Assembly: GCA_035497735.1 (NCBI GenBank)
Contig: DATJCX010000018.1
Span: forward strand, 21,941-85,940
DNA from: Brumimicrobium sp035497735
GTDB lineage: Bacteria > Bacteroidota > Bacteroidia > Flavobacteriales_D > Crocinitomicaceae
DNA length: 64,000 nt
Direction: 5' to 3'
Shown here: in pieces, positions 24,066-30,694 of the stretch
How the letters are laid out: each line of letters starts with the position of its first letter
Position numbering within the stretch: position 1 is the first letter of the stretch
Translations under genes and position numbers: made by a program
Notes under the pieces: generated by a model
Told to the model about the DNA's origin: nothing
Database searches by the model: none
Seen by the model: the letters and a program-made list of their open reading frames with translations, nothing else

Positions 24066-25589
24066 CTAATCAATCACCACCTTGTAACTCGGGTCCTCCA
24101 TTACATTTACAGAAATTATTTTATCTGCATTCTTTAGTAATTTATGACAGTCTGGACTTAAATGGCGTAGTTGTACATTTTTCCCAACTTTTAAATAACG
24201 TTCAGTAATTTTATTTAATGCTTCAATTGCCGACATATCTACCACACGACTTTCTTTAAAGTCAATCACAACTTCTTTTGGATCGTTTACAACATCAAAT
24301 TTCTCATTAAATGCAGCAGTTGAGCCAAAGAATAATGGACCGTAAATTTCATAATACTTTACACCATTTTCATCAATTCTTTTTCTAGCACGAATACGCT
24401 TTGCGTTATCCCAAGCGAATACGAGTGCTGAAATGATAACACCGATAAGAACAGCTAAGGCTAAATTGTGTAGTATAGCGGTAATCAACGTAACGATTAC
24501 CATTACCAAAATATCAGATTTAGGCATTTTAGTAAAAACTCTAAAACTTGCCCATTCAAAAGTAGTAACGGCCACCATAATCATCAACCCTGTCAATGCC
24601 GCTATCGGTAAACGTTCGATAAGTCCTGCGCCAAACATGATAAACATCAATAGCGCAACCGCAGCAACAATTCCCGAAAGTCGTGCTCTAGCACCATTTG
24701 AAGTATTGATTAAACTTTGTCCTATCATGGCACAACCACCCATTCCCGAGAAAAAACCAGATAAAACATTTGCCGTTCCTTGCGCCATTGCTTCTCTGTT
24801 TCCGTTTCCACGTGTTTCGGTAATTTCATCCAGAATATTTAAAGTCAGCAAGCTCTCGATAAGTCCTACACCCGCCATAACAGCAGCAAAAGGAAAGATG
24901 AGTGCTAGCGTTTCAAAAGTGAAAGGTACTACAGGAATATGGAAAGGCGGAAAGCCACCTTTTATCGAAGCCATATCTGCAATGGTCTTTGTTTCAATTC
25001 CAAAACCAGCAACAATTCCAAAAATAACCAAAATCGCAACCAAGGAAGAAGGAACCGCTTTTGTCAGTTTAGGTAATCCCCAAATAATCAAGATTGTTAG
25101 AAGAACCAAACCTAACAAAACATATAAGGACTGTCCAGTTAGCCACGCTCCAGAAGTATCTTTAAACTGATTAAGTTGGGACATAAATATGATAATAGCC
25201 AAACCATTTACAAAGCCAAAAATCACAGGTTGAGGCACTAAACGCATCAATTTCCCTAGTTTTAATATACCCACTAAGAATTGAAGAATACCAGCCAATA
25301 CAACTGTTGCGAAAACATATTCAGGTCCGTGGGAAAATGATAATGCAGCGATAACAACGGCTACAGCGCCAGTGGCACCAGATATCATTCCTGGACGACC
25401 ACCAAAAATAGAAGTAACTAATCCCATTGTAAATGCCGCGTAAAGTCCTGTTAAAGGAGACAGACCTGCAATTAATGCAAAAGCCAATGCCTCTGGAATT
25501 AAAGCAATGGCAACTGTTAGTCCAGATAAAACTTCTGTCCTATAATTTACTTTTTGACTAAAATCCCATAGGTTTAAATAACTTCTCAT
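24066..25589 (-). CDS. SulP-family anion transporter with C-terminal STAS domain
   Basis: The 507-residue protein has about 11-12 membrane helices with the SulP opening YRTEVLSGLTVAIALIPEA and the motif GLYAAFTMGLVTSIFGG at about 45-65. A short cytoplasmic STAS domain occupies about 410-507 (EVVIDFKESRVVDMSAIEAL). SulP proteins carry sulfate, bicarbonate, chloride or related anions; the substrate here is open, though bicarbonate transport is common in marine relatives. A promoter lies at 25682-25714. It is divergent from an MFS gene. Confidence 0.92.
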   Translation of the reverse strand: MRSYLNLWDFSQKVNYRTEVLSGLTVAIALIPEALAFALIAGLSPLTGLYAAFTMGLVTSIFGGRPGMISGATGAVAVVIAALSFSHGPEYVFATVVLAGILQFLVGILKLGKLMRLVPQPVIFGFVNGLAIIIFMSQLNQFKDTSGAWLTGQSLYVLLGLVLLTILIIWGLPKLTKAVPSSLVAILVIFGIVAGFGIETKTIADMASIKGGFPPFHIPVVPFTFETLALIFPFAAVMAGVGLIESLLTLNILDEITETRGNGNREAMAQGTANVLSGFFSGMGGCAMIGQSLINTSNGARARLSGIVAAVALLMFIMFGAGLIERLPIAALTGLMIMVAVTTFEWASFRVFTKMPKSDILVMVIVTLITAILHNLALAVLIGVIISALVFAWDNAKRIRARKRIDENGVKYYEIYGPLFFGSTAAFNEKFDVVNDPKEVVIDFKESRVVDMSAIEALNKITERYLKVGKNVQLRHLSPDCHKLLKNADKIISVNVMEDPSYKVVID

Positions 25590-25681
25590 AATAATTTCTC
25601 TAAAGAGGACGGTGATTTTCTGTAATACAATTACAAATTAGCTCAACTCAATAAAGTTAACTTGAACCGATTAAGAAAGTG

Positions 25682-25714
25682 CAAAAATAGTACAATCTTT
25701 GAGTTTATTCACAA
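25682..25714 (-). promoter_or_regulatory. Promoter of the SulP gene
   Basis: TATTTTTG on the minus strand (plus 25682-25689), with a TTG 22 bases upstream (plus CAA at 25712-25714). Fits the Bacteroidota pattern, with spacing at its upper limit. Confidence 0.5.
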
Positions 25715-25827
25715 AACAATCGCTAACTAAAAGGTAGAATAGGAAGTTGGCTTCTGAAACAAAACGATGTTTTTAAATTAACCTTTCCTACAATTCATAT
25801 AATTCTAATTCGCTATGAACAAAACCC

Positions 25828-25835
25828 TACTTTTG
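25828..25835 (+). promoter_or_regulatory. -7 box of the MFS transporter gene
   Basis: TACTTTTG matches TAnnTTTG exactly, 15 bases before the ATG at 25851, giving a very short leader. No TTG is present at the usual distance, so support is partial. Confidence 0.45.
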
Positions 25836-25850
25836 TTGTCATTATAAGTT

Positions 25851-27041
25851 ATGGAGAAACTCGACGAAAGCGGATTGAATAAATCATCACGTATTTTATT
25901 ACTGGTGGGAATTCTATTTGTAGCGATAAATTTAAGACCTGCACTTTCTAGCATCGGTCCCTTAATCGATATGATACGTCAAGACTTAGGAATTTCGGAA
26001 ACTTTACTTGGACTTCTCACTACCCTTCCGCTTATTGCTTTTGGAATTGTTTCTACCATTACACCATTGTTTACAAAACGTTTTGGAATCGGAAACACAC
26101 TTGTCGGTGCCTTATTATTATTGACAGCTGGAATTATAATTCGTTCTTCAGGTGGAATTTTCACTTTGTATTTGGGAACCATCTTTTTGGGAGTCGCCAT
26201 TGCATTTGGAAACGTACTAATTCCAGCATTGATTAAAAGGAATTTTCCTCATAAAGCAGGATTAGTTACTAGTTTATATTCTGGTATCATGTCGCTCGGT
26301 GCGGCCTTTGCAGCTGGACTTAGTGTTCCTTTAGCCACTCAGTTAAACCTAGGTTGGAGAGGTTCTCTTGGAATTTGGTCAGTTCTCGCGATAATAGCTT
26401 TGATTATCTGGATTCCCAACATTAAACGCATTAATCGAACTCCACCTAGCAGAAGTTTTAAAGAAGCTATGAAAAAATTAAGCGGCTCCAAATTGGTTTG
26501 GCAGTTGGCATTCTATATGGGACTTCAATCGATGGCTTTCTATGTTATTCTAGCTTGGTTACCAACCATACTTATCGACCGAGGATTCGACGCTTCTTAT
26601 GCCGGATGGATGCTTGCTATATCTCAAGCAACAGGTATTCTTGGAGCGATTCTAATTCCAATTTGGGCAGGTTCAAGAAAAGATCAGCGACTGGTTATCG
26701 TAGTTTTAATCATTGTTGAACTAATTGCTTTGATTGGATTAATGATTCCTGAAATAGGCTTTGTTGAACTTTGGGTAAGCTTAATTGGAATGGTACTCGG
26801 CGGAACTTTTGGTTTGGCTTTATTGTTAATCGTCTTGCGTTCTGATGATGCAGAAACTGCTGCAGAGCTTTCGGGGATTGTTCAATCAATTGGTTATTTA
26901 ATAGCAGCCACAGGACCGTTTATTGTTGGAGCTTTATTCGACCTGACACAAGTGTGGGACTATGCACTGGTTTTACTAATATTTGTAACGATTATCAAGT
27001 TTTTCATGGGTATAGGTGTTGGGAAAGACCGCAAAGTTTAA
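25851..27041 (+). CDS. MFS transporter, CynX/NimT (cyanate permease) type
   Basis: A 396-residue protein with 12 predicted membrane helices. The start, SSRILLLVGILFVAINLRPALSS followed by IGPLIDMIR, is the hallmark of the CynX/NimT (YeaN) subfamily, whose named members move cyanate or 2-nitroimidazole. Central loop residues NIKRINRTPPSRSFKEAM separate the two six-helix halves. The substrate is unknown; no cyanase or nitroreductase gene is near. It converges with the YdjM-type hydrolase gene with 13 bases between the stops. Confidence 0.87.
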   Translation: MEKLDESGLNKSSRILLLVGILFVAINLRPALSSIGPLIDMIRQDLGISETLLGLLTTLPLIAFGIVSTITPLFTKRFGIGNTLVGALLLLTAGIIIRSSGGIFTLYLGTIFLGVAIAFGNVLIPALIKRNFPHKAGLVTSLYSGIMSLGAAFAAGLSVPLATQLNLGWRGSLGIWSVLAIIALIIWIPNIKRINRTPPSRSFKEAMKKLSGSKLVWQLAFYMGLQSMAFYVILAWLPTILIDRGFDASYAGWMLAISQATGILGAILIPIWAGSRKDQRLVIVVLIIVELIALIGLMIPEIGFVELWVSLIGMVLGGTFGLALLLIVLRSDDAETAAELSGIVQSIGYLIAATGPFIVGALFDLTQVWDYALVLLIFVTIIKFFMGIGVGKDRKV

Positions 27042-27054
27042 GAAGTGAAGTCCA

Positions 27055-28053
27055 CTATCTACCCTTCACGCGTTGCCACAATTCTCTCATCAATTTTTTC
27101 CCGTCGGCAACATCTTTTTTGGTTTCTTCAAAATCGATTGTTCCGTCCGCATTCTCAATAATTTTATATTGAAAAACAAAGTTGGTAGCGTCCTCATTTG
27201 TACTAAGCAATCCAAAACGTAAGTCGTTGTAGTACAATTCCCCATCTTTTTCGATGATGGTGTACCATTCCTTAGAAATATGAATCATACGTTTCATTTT
27301 TTCATTGTCCTGTAAATGAGCAATAAGTTCATGATTCTTTGGATAGCGAGAAAACTGAATGTCGCTTTTATCAAAAAAGGAGTAATTTCCAATCAGAAAC
27401 TCTTCTTCTCGCTTAATGTTAGCGGTCCACAAAATCGTATTCAATGGTGTTGGTTTCGTTTCTATTTCCTGATAAGTAATTTGCTGTTGCTCGAGTGCAT
27501 CTGTAAACTGGAAGAAAGACACACCTTTCAGTAAAAAAGTCAAAGCCAGATAACTTGTACTCACGATTAATCCAGTACGGTTATAAAACCTACGTTTGGG
27601 TGAATCTTTGTCCTGAAACATGGCCAAGAGCAGGAAAACAATAAACGGAACAGTGTATAAAGGATCGATGACAAAAACAGTTTTGAAAGCGAAATGAATA
27701 TCCAGTGGCCAAAGTAGTTGCGTTCCCCATGAAGTATGCGCATCGAGAATTGGATGTGTAAATAAGCCCCAAAAGAACAACATTGACCAACCTTTTACGG
27801 ACTTATAGGAATCAATTCTAGAGACCAGATAACCAAAAATAGGAGCGAAAATTAAACAGAACAATAAGGAATGTGTAAAGCCACGGTGAATTTCCAAAGC
27901 GGTAACAGTATCCACAAAAAACGAAGAAAGCACATCTAAATCTGGAATCGTTCCCGCAATCGCACCATAAAACATGGCCCTATTTCCGACTTTCTTCCCT
28001 AGAACTGCCTCACCAACTGCAGCACCCAATACAATCTGTGTCAAAGAATCCAT
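27055..28053 (-). CDS. YdjM-like membrane-bound metal-dependent hydrolase (DUF457)
   Basis: The 332-residue protein starts MDSLTQIVLGAAVGEAVLGKKVG and has the DUF457/YdjM histidine motifs: IPDLDVLSSF, HRGFTHSLLFC and THPILDAHTSWGTQLLWP. About four to five membrane helices surround them. The conserved His and Asp residues suggest a metal-dependent hydrolase in the inner membrane. The substrate is unknown, though an E. coli relative is an SOS-inducible gene. The C-terminal 120 residues are soluble with no motif I know. Single gene. Confidence 0.87.
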   Translation of the reverse strand: MDSLTQIVLGAAVGEAVLGKKVGNRAMFYGAIAGTIPDLDVLSSFFVDTVTALEIHRGFTHSLLFCLIFAPIFGYLVSRIDSYKSVKGWSMLFFWGLFTHPILDAHTSWGTQLLWPLDIHFAFKTVFVIDPLYTVPFIVFLLLAMFQDKDSPKRRFYNRTGLIVSTSYLALTFLLKGVSFFQFTDALEQQQITYQEIETKPTPLNTILWTANIKREEEFLIGNYSFFDKSDIQFSRYPKNHELIAHLQDNEKMKRMIHISKEWYTIIEKDGELYYNDLRFGLLSTNEDATNFVFQYKIIENADGTIDFEETKKDVADGKKLMRELWQRVKGR

Positions 28054-28100
28054 CTCCCTTAATTATTTAAAACCAACAGTAAAGTTGACAAAATTAGACA

Positions 28101-28179
28101 TAAAAAAAGGATGTTCCAAAACTGAAGAACTGCTATGTCAATTACAACACTTTGCACTTCGCTCACTTTTGAAACATCC
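28101..28179 (-). terminator. Large hairpin with T run, likely terminator of the Cys-repeat lipoprotein gene
   Basis: GGATGTTCCAAAA (28109-28121) pairs with TTTTGAAACATCC (28167-28179), 12 of 13 matched, with a 45-base loop. Seven T follow the hairpin on the minus strand, and it lies 100 bases after the lipoprotein stop. It also resembles the element at 19112-19208, so it may be a repeat used as a terminator. Confidence 0.5.
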
Positions 28180-28280
28180 AATGCCTTTATCACAAACTTG
28201 ACTTTTAAGACAAATTTTTGTAATAAAAAACTGATTCCAATAAGTTTACACTATTGAGCAAACTTATATCAATCATTTTT

Positions 28281-28727
28281 TTAGTTCAAAGGATCCCCAA
28301 CAGGAACAGCACAATCATGTCCTGGTTGTCCATGTGGAGGATTTAATTTCACTGTTTTTGGTGCAGCTGTGTTGTTCACATTTGGAACATTCACACCTAC
28401 AGAAGATGGCAATGGTTGTCCTACTGGAATTGCACAGTCGTGTCCTGGCTGTCCATGTGCTGGATTTAATTTAACCGTAGCTTCACCGGTTTTAGCATCC
28501 ACGTTTACTGGCGCATCTTGAGAAACTTCACTTTCAAAATCAAATGCTGCATTTTCTTCTGCATCTTGATCATCTGAGAAGTTACTATTTACTTCATTTG
28601 ACTCTTCACTTTCAATTGGCTCTTCTGAATCAATAACTTCAGATTCTCCTCCATTACAAGAAGTGAAAACAAGCATAGAACCTGCGCAAAGTAAGAATAG
28701 TGACTTTTTTAAATTTGGTAATAACAT
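28281..28727 (-). CDS. Lipoprotein with two NPxHGQPGHDC repeats
   Basis: A 148-residue protein with a lipoprotein signal (VFTSC, Cys24), then an acidic Ser/Glu/Asp-rich linker (residues about 27-65), then two copies of the motif VKLNPxHGQPGHDCAxPVGxPL (one in the middle and one at the C terminus). Each has a single Cys and two His and might bind metal or heme, or form disulfides. I believe similar HGxPGHxC tails occur in other Bacteroidota proteins, but no function is assigned. The acidic linker suggests it stands away from the membrane. Promoter at 28760-28786; terminator-like hairpin downstream. Confidence 0.75.
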   Translation of the reverse strand: MLLPNLKKSLFLLCAGSMLVFTSCNGGESEVIDSEEPIESEESNEVNSNFSDDQDAEENAAFDFESEVSQDAPVNVDAKTGEATVKLNPAHGQPGHDCAIPVGQPLPSSVGVNVPNVNNTAAPKTVKLNPPHGQPGHDCAVPVGDPLN

Positions 28728-28759
28728 ACTTTTGTCTTTTTTGATTTATAGTTATAATT

Positions 28760-28786
28760 CAAAGTTAGGAGAAAAAAAGAGAACAA
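28760..28786 (-). promoter_or_regulatory. Promoter of the Cys-repeat lipoprotein gene
   Basis: TAACTTTG on the minus strand (plus 28760-28767) preceded, 16 bases upstream, by TTG (plus CAA 28784-28786). The spacing is slightly short. Confidence 0.45.
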
Positions 28787-28972
28787 TAGCGTTTTTTATC
28801 ACTTAAGTCGCGGAATAATTGAAAAACAGATTGAAAAAAGGACTTTTGAGTGGGGAAATTTGAATTTCATGAGTTAAGAATCTTGTATGAACCAATCCTA
28901 TCTAAAAATTAAAACTTTCTAATTTATCCTTTGTTTTTACCCAATTGATGAATTCGTTTCCTTTGTTCGTTT

Positions 28973-29158
28973 AATCGAAAAATGGCGGACAATTTCGTTG
29001 TTTGTGGGAATAAATTTAATTGGGCGTTTTGATTTTCCATTTGCCATCATCCGAAACCACCGTACAATCGAAAAATGCCTGACAATTCCGTTGTTTGTGG
29101 GAATGAATTTAATTGGGCGTTTTGTTTTTCCATTTGCCATCCACCGAAACCACCGTAG
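28973..29158. repeat. 93-bp tandem duplication inside the left direct repeat
   Basis: Two head-to-tail units begin at 28973 and 29066 (AATCGAAAAATG in both). The first unit ends at CCGAAACCACCGTA and so lacks the palindrome's centre; the second continues into the full palindrome. 93 is a multiple of three. Confidence 0.8.
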
Positions 29159-29192
29159 GGGTGAAAAATTTTTCACCCCTACGGTGGTTTCG
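29145..29192. repeat. REP-like perfect 48-bp palindrome, copy 1
   Basis: Arms 29145-29168 and 29169-29192 are exact reverse complements over 24 bases each, with no loop base. Core outward: five A/T pairs, then GTAGGGGTG paired with CACCCCTAC. The second copy at 30202-30249 is the same apart from one base in each arm, where a T-A pair is replaced by C-G. Such palindromes are the targets of RAYT transposases. Confidence 0.9.
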
Positions 29193-29289
29193 ATTCCATC
29201 GGTATTAATGTTTTTAAAAACAACACCAATGTTTATAACCAACCGATCGTCTAAATTCATTTTTCCCATCCTTAAAATATTTGTGTTTT

Positions 29290-29436
29290 TCATATTTTAA
29301 CCCTTATTTTTCCTGTCAATAATTGCTGCATCAATCCCTTCTTTTGTAATTTAATGGCTTCTAATTCGTCTTTTAAGGATTGGATTTCTTCGTCACAGAA
29401 TGTCAATGTAGAGGAAATCTTTTTTATCTCATTCAT
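29290..29436 (-). pseudogene. hsdS: HsdS C-terminal fragment downstream of the RAYT gene
   Basis: A 48-residue frame whose last 34 residues (EEIQSLKDELEAIKLQKKG, then LMQQLLTGKIRVKI) match the C-terminal coiled coil and tail of type I restriction specificity subunits. The DNA recognition domains are missing. Its ATG at 29436 overlaps the RAYT stop as ATGA, and its own TGA overlaps another ATG. The same tail, slightly changed, occurs at 30347-30595. It is a relic of a lost hsdS gene; a functional protein is unlikely. Confidence 0.75.
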
Positions 29437-30008
29437 ATTGGTTTGTTTTTTGAATTTGCTGATATTGTTGTGTAAAACTTATCATCTTTCCAATTTTCAG
29501 GGTTTTTTCTAATATATTCCGCTATTCTGTAGAAAGATTGGTCGTTACGAATAATGTGGTCATAATAATTTCTTTGCCATACATCATGAATCGTTGTATT
29601 ATTGCGCATCCATTTGGTTACTCCAATTTTAAATCCACGAACAATAGAGCCTATGGTTTTGGATGGAGATTTAAAATCAGCAGAATATTGTTGGTCTCGT
29701 TGGGGTGAAATGTTATTTACCTCAGCGGCTCCAACGTTTTCCGTAATCTCAATAATCCCGTGAATATGATTCGGCATAATGATAAATTCATGTAATTTGG
29801 CATGAGGGAAATGTTCAGGAATTTTTAACCAACAATCGTAGGCAACGTCTCCATTCTTATTTAATATCATTTTATTGTCCACAATTTGACCAAAAAGAGA
29901 AACCCTATCTGCTGTACAAATCGTTATGAAGTACAGTCCTTCCGAACCATAATCATAGCCCTTTAATCGATAGGATTGCCTATTGTGTTTTTGTGGATTG
30001 TATTTCAT
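29433..30008 (-). mobile_element. REP-associated tyrosine transposase (RAYT, Y1_Tnp)
   Basis: The 191-residue protein carries the Y1 transposase fold: YFITICTADRVSLFG near residue 27, the HUH pair His81/His83 in MPNHIHGIIEI, and the catalytic tyrosine, probably Tyr149, in WQRNYYDHIIRNDQSF, ending with RIAEYIRKNPENW. All key residues are intact. RAYTs cut single-stranded REP hairpins and are domesticated relatives of IS200/IS605, often single-copy with no ends of their own. Two 48-bp palindromes flank this gene (29145-29192 and 30202-30249), as expected for its cognate REP. It lies among HsdM/HsdS remnants; RAYT genes inside type I restriction operons are, to my recollection, seen in other Bacteroidota. 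Confidence 0.88.
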
Positions 30009-30089
30009 CTTTTATATTTTTAAATATTGTAATTTGAAATAAACCTGAAGTATCTGTGAAGCGAAAACATTGTTGTAACGTAGTTGTTT

Positions 30090-30452
30090 CCCATTTGATG
30101 AATTCGTTTCCTTTGTTCGTACGTTCGAAAAACGCCTGACAATTCCGTTGTTTGTGGGAATGAATTTAATTGTGCGTTTTGATTTTCCATTTTCCATCAT
30201 CCGAAACCACCGTAGGGGCGAAAAATTTTTCGCCCCTACGGTGGTTTCGATTCCATCGACATTAATATTTTCAAAAACAACACCAATGTTTATAACCAAC
30301 CGATCGTCTAAATTCATTTTTCCCCTCCTTAAAATATTTGTGTTTTTCATATTTTAACTCTTATTTTCCCCGTCAACAACTGCTGCATCAAACCCTTCTT
30401 TTGTAGTTTAATAGCTTCTAATTCGTCTTTTAATAATTGGATTTCTTCGTCA
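30090..30452. repeat. Direct repeat, right copy (363 bp) flanking the RAYT gene
   Basis: Same unit as 28940-29395 without the 93-bp tandem duplication. Scattered point differences show the two copies have diverged for some time. Both include the HsdS tail in the same orientation. Confidence 0.85.
30202..30249. repeat. REP-like perfect 48-bp palindrome, copy 2
   Basis: Arms 30202-30225 and 30226-30249 pair exactly over 24 bases each. Relative to copy 1 one T-A pair is C-G; every other position is identical. Confidence 0.9.
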
Positions 30453-30595
30453 ACTCCGCTTAACTTGCTCTTATTGTCGTCTTCAATTTTTTCGAAGATT
30501 GTATTTAAGAACTGTCCTAATTGCGGGTCGTTTTTGTTTTCTACGACATAATCAAAAGTACAATCCTCTTTAAGTACAAATGGCTCTCTTTTCAA
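30347..30595 (-). pseudogene. HsdM-fragment/HsdS-tail fusion, relic of a type I RM operon
   Basis: The 82-residue frame begins at a TTG, with an in-frame stop close upstream and no convincing start. Its first 49 residues (EDCTFDYVVENKNDPQLG followed by QFLNTIFEKIEDDNKSKLSG) resemble the N-terminal region of HsdM methyltransferase subunits. The last 33 (EEIQLLKDELEAIKLQKKG, then LMQQLLTGKIRVKI) are the HsdS C-terminal tail. Such a joint is best explained by deletion of most of hsdM and hsdS near 30450. That point coincides with the edge of the direct repeat at 30452. The HsdS part is secure, the HsdM part less so. No HsdR gene is present. Confidence 0.65.
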
Positions 30596-30621
30596 CCTGC
30601 GCTGAATTAGCTCTTCATCAA

Positions 30622-30668
30622 GTCCTGAAAGTCACTTACACATTCTTAATGTAAACTCCTTTCAGGAC
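30622..30668. repeat. 47-bp imperfect inverted repeat
   Basis: GTCCTGAAAG (30622-30631) and CTTTCAGGAC (30659-30668) pair perfectly, with inner TTACA (30636-30640) and TGTAA (30650-30654). No T run on either side. It lies between the RM relic and the stop of the DUF1501 gene, and may serve as its 3' hairpin or be another palindromic element. Confidence 0.6.
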
Positions 30669-30694
30669 CAAGCATTTTGAAATTGTAGAATTGT

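Larger units (their letters stand above)
28940..29395. repeat. Direct repeat, left copy (456 bp) flanking the RAYT gene
   Basis: Collinear with 30090-30452 throughout except for one extra 93-bp tandem unit. It contains the HsdS C-terminal coding piece, the 48-bp palindrome at 29145-29192, and the matching flank. 456 minus 363 equals exactly 93, so no other net length change is present. The unit ends at ...TTCTTCGTCA in both copies. Confidence 0.85.

Noticed and set aside
28937..30350. Two related frames of 118 and 112 codons (28937-29293 and 30012-30350, minus) as genes
   Set aside because: They read through the 48-bp palindrome, show many amino-acid differences between copies, and consist of the non-coding part of the direct repeat. 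Open frame alone is not enough.
28998..30357. Plus-strand frames of 100 and 69 codons over the same repeat
   Set aside because: They are the reverse reading of the same duplicated non-coding segment and have no promoter or known similarity.
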